From Rhizobium sp. (GTDB lineage Bacteria; Pseudomonadota; Gammaproteobacteria; Burkholderiales; Thiobacillaceae): a DNA stretch of 57,744 nucleotides. This document shows positions 30,330 through 39,305 of the stretch, one piece after another. The position numbers and the translations under genes are program-made. The notes beneath the pieces were generated by a model. That model was not told the DNA's origin. It did not search any database and saw only the letters and a program-made list of their open reading frames with translations. The DNA is taken from positions 1-57,744 of the forward strand of contig JAIBEL010000018.1 in assembly GCA_019459285.1 (NCBI GenBank), written 5' to 3'. How positions within the stretch are numbered: the stretch's first letter is position 1; each line of letters opens with the position of its first letter.

Positions 30330-30617
30330 GTGAAGCACGCGTATGTCTACTACCGGATCGATCCTGTCCAGGCCGGCTTGGCCGCGCGCCGGATCGATGC
30401 GCTGCTGGACGCGCTGGCCCGGTATTGCAGCCGGCCGCCACGTCGGTTGAGACGCTGCGACGATCCGTCGACGTGGATGGAGATCTACGAAGGCATTGCG
30501 GATTTTTCGGCGTTTTCCGCCGCGCTGGACCGGGCCGTGCTTGACCTGGACTGTGCCGGACACACAGTAGGCGAACGCCACCTGGAATGCTTCTCGGCAT
30601 CCGATCCCGCCTCATAG
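30330..30617 (+). CDS. DUF4936 family protein
   Basis: The 95-residue protein begins at a GTG that follows the ygfZ stop without a gap. It reads KHAYVYYRIDPVQAGLAARRIDALL, then LRRCDDPSTWMEIYEGI and a cysteine near the C-terminus (RHLECF), matching the small DUF4936 family found next to ygfZ in betaproteobacteria. No biochemical role is known. Its stop codon lies within the stem of a terminator. Confidence 0.8.
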   Translation: MKHAYVYYRIDPVQAGLAARRIDALLDALARYCSRPPRRLRRCDDPSTWMEIYEGIADFSAFSAALDRAVLDLDCAGHTVGERHLECFSASDPAS

Positions 30618-30643
30618 AAAAGCCAGGCAAGCCCGGCTTTTCT
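30616..30643. terminator. Bidirectional terminator hairpin
   Basis: AGAAAAGCC pairs perfectly with GGCTTTTCT across a 10-base loop, which itself can form GGC/GCC. The A-rich and T-rich flanks would make it work in both directions. It separates the converging ygfZ-DUF4936 unit and the CsgG-like gene. Confidence 0.75.
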
Positions 30644-30664
30644 GACAATAGACGAAACAAACGC

Positions 30665-31699
30665 CTACTTCTTCACCATCACCTTTTCCACCCAGCCTTC
30701 GCCATCCTGGCCCTGGACGGAAATAAATCCGCCCTGGTCATGGCCGGTATAAATGACTTCCTCACCACGCGCGAGGGTCGAGACCACTTTGGAGGTTTTC
30801 TTGGGCTGGGCGTAGACCCTCAGCCCGGCGATCTTTCCTGTCACCGCGTCGCCTTCCTCAAACACGATGCCAGCCTTGGTCGGCTGGCCGGATTTGCCCT
30901 TGAGGTTGATCTCCTGGCGGGCCATCTCCGGATTGTTGCGGACGGAGCGCACGATGTTGTTCCAGTTGTCCAGGTAGCTGGCCGCGATGACCTTCCCTTC
31001 CGGCGTATTGGTGTAGGCGCCGAGCCCGCCGGCCGCGCCGCCGCCGACCAGCAGCCCGCCCACGCTCCAGTCCGTTTTCTCGGCATTGCCGGTAGCTGAA
31101 GCAAGCTGCAGCGAAGTACGCGAATCCGAGAGGATCATGGTGGTTTGCGCCGACTTGAACTTGAGGCCGGCCGCGACCAGGCCCGCCACGGCGCCAAACA
31201 CGCCCAGGCCGCCCAGTGCACCACCCACGCCGCCCGAATCCTTGCTGGAGAATACCGCGTCAGGGGTCAGCACGTAGTCGGCCGTGACCATCTGGCCCTT
31301 GCCCATGTTGGAGCCCTTGCGCAGTTCGCCGGACTCGGCCAGCTGACGCTCCTGCATCAGGTTCTGCATGGCGCGCCCGCGCTCCACCAGAACAAAGCAG
31401 TTGGATTGCTGCACCATCATGCGAATCAGGCCGGTCGGCGATTGCAGGCCGTATTGGAGCAGATGGGAAATCACGGCATCCTGCGGCTCGACCACGGCCA
31501 GCGTGCCGTAGGGCTTGTCGCATTTTTCAAGTTCCTTGGCTTCCCCTTGTGCCCCGTCCGGCCCCGCAGAACCGGACGGTTGACCGGCCTCTTTCTTGTC
31601 GCCGCTCCCCAGTTTGAAGTCGAACAGACCGGCATAGACCGGATTGATCGCCTGCGTCAGAAACAAGCCGGTAACGAGTGCGCGTGCCATGGCTGTCAT
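30665..31699 (-). CDS. CsgG-like secreted protein with C-terminal SH3-like domain
   Basis: From the ATG at 31699 (GGGAGACAACA before it) the protein is 344 residues. A signal peptide ends near residue 22 (INPVYA-GLF). Residues 60-200 resemble the CsgG/curli-assembly family: LIRMMVQQSNCFVLVERGRAMQNLMQERQLAES and ADYVLTPDAVF. A glycine-rich stretch follows, and the last 70 residues look like a bacterial SH3 domain (GLRVYAQPKKTSKVVSTLARGEEVIYTGH). There is no lipobox cysteine, unlike true CsgG. Whether it forms a pore is unknown; it is more likely a periplasmic relative. Confidence 0.75.
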   Translation of the reverse strand: MTAMARALVTGLFLTQAINPVYAGLFDFKLGSGDKKEAGQPSGSAGPDGAQGEAKELEKCDKPYGTLAVVEPQDAVISHLLQYGLQSPTGLIRMMVQQSNCFVLVERGRAMQNLMQERQLAESGELRKGSNMGKGQMVTADYVLTPDAVFSSKDSGGVGGALGGLGVFGAVAGLVAAGLKFKSAQTTMILSDSRTSLQLASATGNAEKTDWSVGGLLVGGGAAGGLGAYTNTPEGKVIAASYLDNWNNIVRSVRNNPEMARQEINLKGKSGQPTKAGIVFEEGDAVTGKIAGLRVYAQPKKTSKVVSTLARGEEVIYTGHDQGGFISVQGQDGEGWVEKVMVKK

Positions 31700-31727
31700 T
31701 GTTGTCTCCCTTGATTGATTTAAAACG

Positions 31728-31733
31728 ATTATA
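31728..31733 (-). promoter_or_regulatory. -10 element of the CsgG-like gene
   Basis: On the minus strand a perfect TATAAT lies 29 bases before the ATG. No good -35 hexamer is seen at 16-18 bases, so strength is uncertain. Confidence 0.45.
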
Positions 31734-31770
31734 TCCATTTCAAGCGTCATCCAGACGCGTACATAACGCC

Positions 31771-31798
31771 TTGGTTTCCGCCGTTCACGTTCTATAAA
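31771..31798 (+). promoter_or_regulatory. Promoter of the DsrC-like gene
   Basis: TTGGTT (31771-31776) and TATAAA (31793-31798) are spaced by 16 bases. Transcription would begin near 31805, giving a leader of about 22 bases with the ribosome binding site ACAAGGAGATC. Confidence 0.5.
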
Positions 31799-31827
31799 CA
31801 AGGCTCGCATGCCACAAGGAGATCATC

Positions 31828-32190
31828 ATGCTGGACATCAACAAAATGGTGGAACAGGAACATTCGGGCCCGACGGTCCGCGGCCATCTCATCGACCTGG
31901 AACCCTGGACGGAAGAACAGGCGATCGAGCGGGCACACCGGGATGGGCTGGAGTTGACCGACGACCATTTGGCCATCATTCGTTATCTGCGCGACTGTTA
32001 CGCCGATCATGGCGGCACCGTCAATGCGCGCATGCTGGTGCATTCGCTGGAAGAGGAATTTGCAGGCCAGGGCGGACACAAGTTCCTGTACAACCTGTTT
32101 CCGCTGGGGCCGATCGCCCAGGCCAGCCACTATGCCGGCCTGCCGATGCCGCCTGGCACCCGCGATCCCTCATTTGGCACGACGCACTAA
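31828..32190 (+). CDS. DsrC/TusE family protein without the C-terminal cysteine
   Basis: The 120-residue protein follows the DsrC/TusE fold: WTEEQAIERAHRDGLELTDDHLAIIRYLRDCY (27-58) and FLYNLFPLGPIAQASHYAGLP (86-106). True DsrC and TusE proteins end in a flexible arm with a penultimate cysteine, and DsrC has a second one about ten residues earlier. Here the arm reads PMPPGTRDPSFGTTH and has none; the only cysteine, C57, is in the helical core. It therefore cannot carry sulfur like DsrC. Known cysteine-free relatives are thought to be regulatory. An excellent ribosome binding site precedes the ATG, and the gene is monocistronic. Confidence 0.88.
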   Translation: MLDINKMVEQEHSGPTVRGHLIDLEPWTEEQAIERAHRDGLELTDDHLAIIRYLRDCYADHGGTVNARMLVHSLEEEFAGQGGHKFLYNLFPLGPIAQASHYAGLPMPPGTRDPSFGTTH

Positions 32191-32193
32191 GCC

Positions 32194-33261
32194 CTAGTCG
32201 GTTTCTTCCACGGGAACCCGCGCAGCCAGCGCGCACAGCAGTTCATAACTGCTGGTGCCTGCGGCTGCGGCTACCGTATCCACGGGCAAACCTTCGCCCC
32301 ACAGCACGACCCGGCTCCCCACGCCGGCTTCGGGGCATTCGCCCAGATCGACGCACAGCATGTCCATCGACACCCGGCCCAGGGTCCGGCTGAGGCGTCC
32401 ATCGACAAGAGCCGGCGTACCGGTCAGTGCATGACGCGGATACCCATCCGCATAGCCACAGGCGACCACGCCCACCCGCATGGGGCGGTCGGCACGAAAC
32501 AACTGCCCATATCCCACGCCCTCGCCCGCTTGCAGGGTCTGCACGCTGATGATTTCCGACTGCAGGGTCATGGCCGGCCTCAAGCCCAATTGCTCGGCCG
32601 ACACGTCGGCAAACGGCGACGCACCATAGAGCATCAGTCCCGGGCGCGCCCAGGCGCCGAGGGTCTGCGGATAACGCAACAGCGCAGCCGAATTGGCGCT
32701 GCTCCACGGCAGGCCGTAGGCCGACAGCTCGCCCAGGAAAGGGTGCAGCTGCCAGTCCACACCGACCGTTTCATCCGCCTGGGCAAAGTGCGTCATCAGG
32801 GTGATGCCGGCCACCGCGCTCAGGCTTCTCGTCCGTGCGACGATGGCGGCATGATCGGCCAGGGGAAAGCCCAACCGGTGCATGCCGCTGTCGAATTTGA
32901 GGAAGACCTGAAGGGGCCGCGCGGGTGGTTGCTGCTGCAGCCAGTCGAGATGGGCGGGATGATGCAACACCGGCCACAGGTCCAGTTCGGCGCAGGTGGC
33001 GATTTCGTCCGCCCCGAAGAACCCTTCCAGCAGCAGGATGGGCTGGTCGACCCCCATCAATCTCAGGTTGGCGGCCTCTTCCAGCGTCAGCACGGCAAAG
33101 CCGTCGGCCGCCGCCAATGCACGCCGTGCACGCGACAGCCCGTGACCATAGGCATTGGCCTTGACCACGGCAAACACGCGCGCTGCACCTGCGTGACTGC
33201 GTGCCACACGCAGGTTGTGCGCCATCGCGCCGATGGAGATTCGCGCCTGGATGGGCCGCAT
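32194..33261 (-). CDS. alr: Alanine racemase
   Basis: From the ATG at 33261 the protein is 355 residues. K34 in VVKANAYGHG binds pyridoxal phosphate. CGYADGYPRH and LGRVSMDMLCVDLG are further family blocks. It makes D-alanine for the cell wall. It begins four bases after dnaB, the usual betaproteobacterial order, and converges on the DsrC-like gene with three bases between the stop codons. Confidence 0.95.
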   Translation of the reverse strand: MRPIQARISIGAMAHNLRVARSHAGAARVFAVVKANAYGHGLSRARRALAAADGFAVLTLEEAANLRLMGVDQPILLLEGFFGADEIATCAELDLWPVLHHPAHLDWLQQQPPARPLQVFLKFDSGMHRLGFPLADHAAIVARTRSLSAVAGITLMTHFAQADETVGVDWQLHPFLGELSAYGLPWSSANSAALLRYPQTLGAWARPGLMLYGASPFADVSAEQLGLRPAMTLQSEIISVQTLQAGEGVGYGQLFRADRPMRVGVVACGYADGYPRHALTGTPALVDGRLSRTLGRVSMDMLCVDLGECPEAGVGSRVVLWGEGLPVDTVAAAAGTSSYELLCALAARVPVEETD

Positions 33262-33265
33262 CGGT

Positions 33266-34657
33266 TCAGTAAGAGCCCGGCTGCGCCAGCGTTTCGAAGC
33301 GCGTGTATTCGCCGAGGAAGGCCAGTCGCACCGTGCCGATGGGGCCATTACGCTGCTTGCTGATGATGATTTCCGCCGTGCCTTTGTCCTGCGTGTCAGG
33401 GTTGTAGACCTCGTCGCGGTAGATGAACAGGATGACGTCGGCATCCTGTTCGATGGCGCCCGATTCGCGCAGATCGGACATCACCGGGCGCTTGTTGGGA
33501 CGTTGCTCCAGGCTCCGGTTCAACTGCGACAGCGCGATCACCGGCACATGCAACTCCTTCGCCAGCCCCTTCAGCGCGCGCGAGATTTCGGATATTTCGG
33601 TGGCACGGTTCTCGCCGGTACCGCTGCCCGCCATCAGTTGCAAATAGTCGATCACGATCAGGCCGAGCTTGCCGCACTGACGCATCAGCCGGCGTGCGCG
33701 TGCGCGCAGTTCCAGCACGTTGAGTCCGGGCGACTCGTCGATGAAGACCGGCGCCTCGTTGAGCTTGCCGAGCGCGTAGGTGAGGCGCTGCCAGTCGTCC
33801 TCGCCCAGCTTGCCGGTACGCAGCCGGTGCTGGTCGAGCTTGCCGACCGAACCGATCATCCGCATCACCAGCTGGGCGCCGCCCATTTCCATCGAGAACA
33901 CCGCTACCGGCAGGCCGGTGTCGAGCGCGACGTTCTCCGCGATGTTGATCGAGAAGGCGGTCTTGCCCATGGATGGGCGCCCAGCGACGATGACGAGGTC
34001 GCCCGGCTGCAGGCCGGAGGTCTTCTGGTCGAGGTCGTGAAAACCGGTGGGCACGCCCGTGACACCGGAATCGTTGTCGCGGTGATAGAGCTCGTCGATA
34101 CGCTCGACCACTTCCTTCAACAGGGGTTTGATTTCAGTGAATCCCGCCTGCCCGCGGCTGCCGGACTCGGCGATCTCGAACACCTTGGCTTCGGCTTCGT
34201 CGAGCAGTTGCGAGGCGCTGCGCCCGGCGGGCGAATAGGCCGTGTCGGCGATTCCGGTCGCCACCTCGGCGAGCCGCCGCATCACCGAACGCTCGCGCAC
34301 GATTTCGGCATAGCGGCGGATGTTGGCAGCCGACGGCGTGTTGCTTGCCAGCGCAACGATGTAGGCGAGTCCACCGACGTTTTCGAGCTGCCCCATGGAC
34401 TGCAGCGCCTCGGACACCGTCACGGCATCGGCCGGCCGATTCTCGGCGATCTGCCGCACGATCGCGCGCAGGATCTGGCGATGATCCTGGCGGTAGAAAT
34501 CGCTTTCCGATACCACGTCCCCGATGCGGTCCCATGCGCTGTTGTCGAGCAACAGACCGCCCAACACCGCCTGCTCGGCTTCGAGTGAGTGCGGCGGCAG
34601 GCGCATCTGCGCCAGTTGGGGATCGGAATTTGCAGTCAGGGAGTGGATGGCGGCCAT
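33266..34657 (-). CDS. dnaB: Replicative DNA helicase DnaB
   Basis: The 463-residue protein has an N-terminal helical domain (LPPHSLEAEQAVLGGLLLDN) and a RecA-like helicase domain with Walker A GRPSMGKTAFSINIAENVA, Walker B LIVIDYLQLM, and SQLNRSLEQRPNKRPVMSDLRESGAIEQDAD. It unwinds DNA at the replication fork. No intein is present. It is separated from rplI by a strong terminator and so probably has its own promoter. Confidence 0.97.
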   Translation of the reverse strand: MAAIHSLTANSDPQLAQMRLPPHSLEAEQAVLGGLLLDNSAWDRIGDVVSESDFYRQDHRQILRAIVRQIAENRPADAVTVSEALQSMGQLENVGGLAYIVALASNTPSAANIRRYAEIVRERSVMRRLAEVATGIADTAYSPAGRSASQLLDEAEAKVFEIAESGSRGQAGFTEIKPLLKEVVERIDELYHRDNDSGVTGVPTGFHDLDQKTSGLQPGDLVIVAGRPSMGKTAFSINIAENVALDTGLPVAVFSMEMGGAQLVMRMIGSVGKLDQHRLRTGKLGEDDWQRLTYALGKLNEAPVFIDESPGLNVLELRARARRLMRQCGKLGLIVIDYLQLMAGSGTGENRATEISEISRALKGLAKELHVPVIALSQLNRSLEQRPNKRPVMSDLRESGAIEQDADVILFIYRDEVYNPDTQDKGTAEIIISKQRNGPIGTVRLAFLGEYTRFETLAQPGSY

Positions 34658-34740
34658 GGCAGGATTCTAGTCTTCAGCCTCGGGCCCACCAAGGGAAAAA
34701 CTGTGGATAAGCCGTGGACAGCCGGGTATGCCTTGAGGTC

Positions 34741-34770
34741 AAATAAAAAAAGGGAGCCGATGGCTCCCTT
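34741..34770 (-). terminator. Intrinsic terminator of the rpsF-rplI operon
   Basis: On the minus strand AAGGGAGCC pairs with GGCTCCCTT over nine bases with a three-base loop, followed by a T-run (TTTTTTTATTT). It lies 20 bases after the rplI stop and ends the ribosomal protein operon before dnaB. Confidence 0.92.
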
Positions 34771-34789
34771 TCCAGGCAAGGCCGGCGGA

Positions 34790-35239
34790 TTACTGCTCGC
34801 CGACCACCACCACCGTGATGTTGGCGGTGACGTCATGGTGCAAACCCAGCACCACGGGGTATTCGCCGATGGCCTTGAACGGGCCTTCGGGCAGGCGTAT
34901 TTCCGCCTTGACCACGTCGTGGCCCTGCGCTTTCAGCGCATCAGCGATGTCGGCATTGGTAATGGAGCCGAACAGGCGGCCATCGACACCGGCCTTCTGA
35001 CTGACCGTGACGCTGAAACCTTCCAGCTTCGCAGCGCGGCTCTGGGCTTCCGCCAGCTTCTCGGCAGCGACGCGTTCCAGCTCGGCCTTCTGGGCGGCAA
35101 ATGCGTCCATGTTGGCCTGCGTGGCACGACGTGCACGGCCGGTGGGGATCAGAAAGTTGCGGGCATAGCCGTCTTTCACCTTGACCACGTCACCCAGATT
35201 GCCCAGGTTGACGACTTTGTCCATCAGAATCACTTGCAT
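34790..35239 (-). CDS. rplI: 50S ribosomal protein L9
   Basis: The 149-residue protein begins [32 protein letters not shown], the L9 signature, and has the long connecting helix and a C-terminal rRNA-binding domain with [14 protein letters not shown]. It is the last gene of rpsF-priB-rpsR-rplI, 10 bases after rpsR, with a terminator behind it. Confidence 0.98.
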   Translation of the reverse strand: MQVILMDKVVNLGNLGDVVKVKDGYARNFLIPTGRARRATQANMDAFAAQKAELERVAAEKLAEAQSRAAKLEGFSVTVSQKAGVDGRLFGSITNADIADALKAQGHDVVKAEIRLPEGPFKAIGEYPVVLGLHHDVTANITVVVVGEQ

Positions 35240-35249
35240 GGTCGTCTCC

Positions 35250-35537
35250 TCAATGCAGATCGGTGTAAGGCATGAGCGCCAGGAAACGCGCGCGCTTGAT
35301 CGCGGTGCCCAGCTGGCGCTGGTAGTGCGCCTTGGTACCGGTGATACGGGCCGGGATGATACGGCCGTTCTCGGCGATGAATTCCTTCAGCACTTCGATG
35401 TCCTTGTAATCGACTTCGACCACTTTTTCAGCGGTGAAGCGGCAGAACTTGCGACGCTTGAAGAGACCGCGATTGCCGCTGTCGCGGCGCTTGTTGGCGA
35501 ACTTGCCGCCGGATTTTCCACCCATGGGACGTGCCAT
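35250..35537 (-). CDS. rpsR: 30S ribosomal protein S18
   Basis: The 95-residue protein contains the S18 core ([21 protein letters not shown] and [19 protein letters not shown]). The N-terminus is about 20 residues longer than in E. coli and rich in glycine, lysine and arginine ([18 protein letters not shown]). It lies between priB and rplI with three- and ten-base gaps. Confidence 0.97.
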   Translation of the reverse strand: MARPMGGKSGGKFANKRRDSGNRGLFKRRKFCRFTAEKVVEVDYKDIEVLKEFIAENGRIIPARITGTKAHYQRQLGTAIKRARFLALMPYTDLH

Positions 35538-35540
35538 GAT

Positions 35541-35831
35541 TTATTCCTTTTCGATTCGATTCAATATCAAGATCAGTTGTCGGCTGTTCACGCTGCGTCG
35601 GTTCAACGCGCCTTCCAGTTTCACCTGCGTCCCGCTGGCCAGTTGTGCCAGTTGCGCAGCGAGCGGCCCGCTCGCCTGTACTGTCAACTCGCATTCCACC
35701 TGCCGGGCCTGGGCTGCGACCATCTGACTGCTGCGGTGCAGAATCACCGCTTCCGCAATGGGCACGCCAGCCGGGCTGTAACGCACAGGATCAACCTGGA
35801 TGAGGGCTCCGTTGATGAGCAGCCTGTTCAC
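35541..35831 (-). CDS. priB: Primosomal replication protein PriB
   Basis: The 96-residue protein is a small OB-fold single-strand binding protein; NRLLINGALIQVDPVRYSPAGVPIAE and SRQLILILNRIE are typical of PriB. It starts with GTG. It helps to reload DnaB at stalled forks, and dnaB is just downstream. It lies in its usual position between rpsF and rpsR. Confidence 0.92.
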   Translation of the reverse strand: MNRLLINGALIQVDPVRYSPAGVPIAEAVILHRSSQMVAAQARQVECELTVQASGPLAAQLAQLASGTQVKLEGALNRRSVNSRQLILILNRIEKE

Positions 35832-35851
35832 TCATTCAACCCGGCACTCAG

Positions 35852-36250
35852 TCAGGCTGCGGCGGGCTGCTCGGCTGCAGCTTCCGGCTTGGCGCCTTCA
35901 GCTTTGGCGCTGTCCAGCATGTCGCGCGACTTTTCTTCCTTCATCATGGGCGAAGCCGTGGTCACGGCATCGTCACGCTTGATGGTCAGATGGCGCAGCA
36001 CGGCATCGTTGAACTTGAAGCCATGCTCGAGTTCTTCCAGGGTTTCCTGGTCGCACTCGATGTTCATCAGCACGTAGTGAGCCTTGTGGACTTTCTGGAT
36101 CGGGTAGGCCATCTGGCGCCGACCCCAGTCTTCCAGGCGATGGACGTTGCCGCCGCGCGTGGTGATGTTGCTCTTGTAGCGCTCGATCATGGCGGGCACC
36201 TGCTCGCTCTGATCGGGATGGACGATAAATACGATTTCGTAATGCCGCAT
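35852..36250 (-). CDS. rpsF: 30S ribosomal protein S6
   Basis: The protein is 132 residues from the ATG at 36250 ([19 protein letters not shown]). The S6 core ends near residue 100, and the tail is alanine- and glutamate-rich ([18 protein letters not shown]), as in other betaproteobacteria. GAAAGGAAAC is the ribosome binding site. The longer frame to 36382 runs through a terminator and is rejected. It heads the operon with priB, rpsR and rplI. Confidence 0.97.
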   Translation of the reverse strand: MRHYEIVFIVHPDQSEQVPAMIERYKSNITTRGGNVHRLEDWGRRQMAYPIQKVHKAHYVLMNIECDQETLEELEHGFKFNDAVLRHLTIKRDDAVTTASPMMKEEKSRDMLDSAKAEGAKPEAAAEQPAAA

Positions 36251-36305
36251 CAAGTTTCCTTTCGGTTCAGCCCCCCGCTGCGGTGCAGTGGAGCAAGGTG
36301 GTAAA

Positions 36306-36335
36306 GTCAAAAAACAATCCCCGGCAAACCGGGGA
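36306..36335 (-). terminator. Intrinsic terminator between the decarboxylase and rpsF
   Basis: On the minus strand TCCCCGG pairs with CCGGGGA across a four-base loop, followed by TTGTTTTTT. A second GC-rich hairpin (36374-36392, CGGCCGC with GCGGCCG) lies just after the decarboxylase stop. Because the T-run structure stands about 55 bases before the rpsF start, it could also act as an attenuator if rpsF transcription starts upstream of it, where TTGATT and TATGAT are spaced by 16 bases (36369-36342). Confidence 0.7.
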
Positions 36336-36394
36336 CTGCAAATCATACGCTTTTTGCCTGGCAAATCAAGCCGCGGCCGCACGCAGCGGCCGGG

Positions 36395-38638
36395 TCAGAT
36401 CACGCAATCGACGTAATAGCGCGCCTTGCCATCAACCACATCTTCGACCAGACCGTGCACGTCGGTCTCGAAGCCGGGGAATTTGTCATTGAATTCGCGG
36501 GTGAACTGCAGATAACGCACGATGGTGGCATTGAAGCGCTCGCCCGGGATCAGCAAGGGAATGCCCGGCGGATAAGGCGTCACCAGCATGGCGGTGATGC
36601 GGCCCTCGAGCTTGTCGATCTCGACCCGCTCGATCTCGCGGTGTGCCATCTTGGCGAATGCGTCAGCCGGCTTCATCGCAGGCGCCATTTCGGACAGATA
36701 CATCTCGGTCGTCAGGCGCGCCACGTCCTTGGCCTTGTAGATGGTATGGATCTGGTCGCACAAGTCCTTGAGCCCGGTTTTCTCGTAACGCGGGTGCTTC
36801 TCGATGAACTCCGGCAGCACGCGCCACAATGGCTGGTTTTCGTCGTAGTCGGCCTTGAACTGCTGCAGCGCGGTCACCAGCGTATTCCACCTGCCCTTGG
36901 TGATGCCGATGGTGAACATGATGAAGAACGAATACAGCCCGGTCTTTTCCACGATGACGCCGTGCTCAGCCAGGTATTTGGTGACGATCGCCGCCGGGAT
37001 GCCCCAGTCGGCAAATGCGCCGTCCACATCCAGGCCGGGCGTGATGACGGTGGCCTTGATCGGATCGAGCATGTTGAAACCGGGGGCGATCTTGCCGAAC
37101 TCGTGCCAGCGTGCGCCCGTTTCGAGCATCCAGTCTTCGCGATCGCCCACGTCCTCTTCGGCCAGCTTCTGCGGTCCCCAGACCTTGAACCACCAGGAGT
37201 CGCCGAATTCCTCGTCGACCTTGCGCATGGCACGGCGGAAATCCAGTGCCTCGCGGATCGATTCCTCCACCAGCGCCGGGCCGCCGGGCGGCTCCATCAT
37301 CGCCGCCGCCACATCGCACGAGGCGATGATGGCGTACTGCGGCGACGTCGAGGTGTGCATCAGATAGGCCTCGTTGAAACGATGGAAGTCGAGCTTGCGC
37401 GTCTCCGAGTCCTGCACCAGGATCTGCGAAGCCTGGGAGAGGCCCGCCAGCAGCTTGTGGGTGGACTGGGTGGCGAACACCAGCGCATCCTTCGCCCGCG
37501 GCCGGTTCTTGCCGATGGCGTGCATGCCGCGATAAAAGTCGTGGAAGGTCGCGTGCGGCAGCCAGGCTTCATCGAAATGCAGGGTGTCGATATAGTCGCC
37601 GAGCAGTTCCTTGATCATGTCGACGTTGTAGAGGATGCCGTCGTAGGTCGACTGGGTGATGGTGAGGATGCGCGGCTTGCGCTTCACGTCCTTGGCGAAC
37701 GGATGCGCGGCGATCTTCTTCTCGATGTTCTCCGGGCGAAACTCGTCCAGCGGGATCGGTCCGATGATGCCGTAGTGGTTGCGCGTCGGCGTCAGAAAGA
37801 TCGGGATCGCGCCGCACATCATGATCGCGTGCAGGATGGACTTGTGGCAGTTGCGGTCGACCACGACGATGTCGCCCGGTGCGACCGTGGCGTGCCACAC
37901 CATCTTGTTGGACGACGAGGTCCCGTTGGTAACGAAGAACAGGTGGTCGCAGTTGAAAATACGCGCCGCATTGCGCTCCGACGCCCCTACCGGGCCAGTG
38001 TGGTCGAGCAATTGCCCAAGCTCGTCGACCGCGTTGCAGACGTCGGCACGCAGCAGGTTCTCGCCGAAAAACTGGTGGAACATCTGGCCGATCGGCGATT
38101 TCAGGAAAGCCACGCCACCCGAGTGCCCCGGGCAGTGCCAGGAATACGAGCCATCCGCCGCGTAATGGGTCAGCGCGCGGAAGAACGGCGGCACCAGAGA
38201 ATCAAGGTAGGCGCGCGCTTCGCGCCCGATATAACGGGCGAGAAATTCCGGCGTGTCTTCCAGCATGTGGATGAAGCCGTTCAGCTCGCGCAGGATGTCG
38301 TTCGGGATATGGCGCGCGGTGCGGGTTTCGCCGTGCAGGAAAATCGGGATCTCGGCATTGCGGAAGCGCACTTCCTCGACGAATCCGCGGAGCTTTTGCA
38401 GTGCCTTGCTCGTATCCTCGTCGCTACCGGCAAGTTCCTCGTCATCGATCGACAGTACAAAGGCCGACGCGCGGGCCTGCTGCTGGGCAAATGATGTCAG
38501 ATCCCCATAGTTGGTGACGCCGAGTACTTCCATGCCCTCTTTTTCGATCGCTTCGGCCAGGGTGCGTATCCCCAACCCGGATGCGTTCTCGGAACGGAAA
38601 TCTTCGTCGATGATGACAATGGGAAAGCGAAAACGCAT
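36395..38638 (-). CDS. PLP-dependent arginine/lysine/ornithine decarboxylase
   Basis: The 747-residue protein has the three-part layout of the large basic amino acid decarboxylases: an N-terminal receiver-like wing domain (residues 1-130), a PLP fold with K395 in TQSTHKLLAGLSQAS and the preceding FDEAWLPHA, and a C-terminal domain with LVTPYPPGIPLLIPGERF. It removes CO2 from arginine, lysine or ornithine to form agmatine, cadaverine or putrescine; sequence by eye does not settle which. It could provide polyamine precursors or acid resistance. It stands alone, with terminators behind it. Confidence 0.9.
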   Translation of the reverse strand: MRFRFPIVIIDEDFRSENASGLGIRTLAEAIEKEGMEVLGVTNYGDLTSFAQQQARASAFVLSIDDEELAGSDEDTSKALQKLRGFVEEVRFRNAEIPIFLHGETRTARHIPNDILRELNGFIHMLEDTPEFLARYIGREARAYLDSLVPPFFRALTHYAADGSYSWHCPGHSGGVAFLKSPIGQMFHQFFGENLLRADVCNAVDELGQLLDHTGPVGASERNAARIFNCDHLFFVTNGTSSSNKMVWHATVAPGDIVVVDRNCHKSILHAIMMCGAIPIFLTPTRNHYGIIGPIPLDEFRPENIEKKIAAHPFAKDVKRKPRILTITQSTYDGILYNVDMIKELLGDYIDTLHFDEAWLPHATFHDFYRGMHAIGKNRPRAKDALVFATQSTHKLLAGLSQASQILVQDSETRKLDFHRFNEAYLMHTSTSPQYAIIASCDVAAAMMEPPGGPALVEESIREALDFRRAMRKVDEEFGDSWWFKVWGPQKLAEEDVGDREDWMLETGARWHEFGKIAPGFNMLDPIKATVITPGLDVDGAFADWGIPAAIVTKYLAEHGVIVEKTGLYSFFIMFTIGITKGRWNTLVTALQQFKADYDENQPLWRVLPEFIEKHPRYEKTGLKDLCDQIHTIYKAKDVARLTTEMYLSEMAPAMKPADAFAKMAHREIERVEIDKLEGRITAMLVTPYPPGIPLLIPGERFNATIVRYLQFTREFNDKFPGFETDVHGLVEDVVDGKARYYVDCVI

Positions 38639-38738
38639 GGCGACTCCTCAGGGAGGGGCGGGAGAAAAACGCGGATTGTACGTCGCGTGCGCGGGCGCAG
38701 GATGAATTTTTACGCGCGGGCTGGAATCGCGGCGCCGG

Positions 38739-39305
38739 TCAGATCTTGGGGAGCGTAACCCCGACCTGACCCTGGTATTTGCCGCCGCGGTCCTTGTACG
38801 AGGTTTCGCACACCTCGTCGGACTCGAGAAACAGCATCTGGGCCACGCCTTCGTTGGCGTAGATTCGCGCGGGCAGCGGCGTGGTATTGGAAAACTCCAG
38901 CGTCACATGGCCTTCCCATTCGGGTTCCAGCGGCGTCACGTTGACGATGATGCCGCAGCGCGCGTAGGTGCTTTTGCCCAAACAGATCGTCAGCACGCTG
39001 CGCGGGATGCGGAAGTACTCCACCGTGCGTGCCAGCGCGAACGAGTTCGGGGGGATGATGCACGAATCGCCCTTGACCTCGACGAACGAGTTCGGGTCGA
39101 ACGCCTTCGGGTCGACGATCGTGGTGTTGATGTCGGTGAACAGCTTGAATTCGCTGGCGCATCGCACGTCGTAGCCATAACTCGACGTGCCGTACGACAC
39201 GATGGATCGGCCTCCGGCCTGTTTGATCTGTCCCGGCTCGAACGGTTCGATCATGCCATGCTCAGCCGCCATGCGGCGGATCCATCGGTCGGACTTGATG
39301 CTCAT
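38739..39305 (-). CDS. dcd: dCTP deaminase
   Basis: The 188-residue protein matches Dcd over its whole length: [12 protein letters not shown] at the start, [16 protein letters not shown], and the catalytic glutamate in [17 protein letters not shown]. It deaminates dCTP to dUTP for thymidylate synthesis. Its ATG shares one base with the mrp stop (TGATG), so the two are coupled. Confidence 0.96.
   Translation of the reverse strand: MSIKSDRWIRRMAAEHGMIEPFEPGQIKQAGGRSIVSYGTSSYGYDVRCASEFKLFTDINTTIVDPKAFDPNSFVEVKGDSCIIPPNSFALARTVEYFRIPRSVLTICLGKSTYARCGIIVNVTPLEPEWEGHVTLEFSNTTPLPARIYANEGVAQMLFLESDEVCETSYKDRGGKYQGQVGVTLPKI

Noticed and set aside
30330..30617. DUF4936 frame as a random extension after ygfZ
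   Set aside because: I considered dismissing it because the GTG follows the stop directly, but the family pattern and the terminator at its end support a real gene, so it is kept.
36455..38494. A 679-codon plus-strand frame opposite the decarboxylase
   Set aside because: The composition is that of a reverse-strand shadow, while the minus-strand decarboxylase has an intact PLP lysine and complete length.
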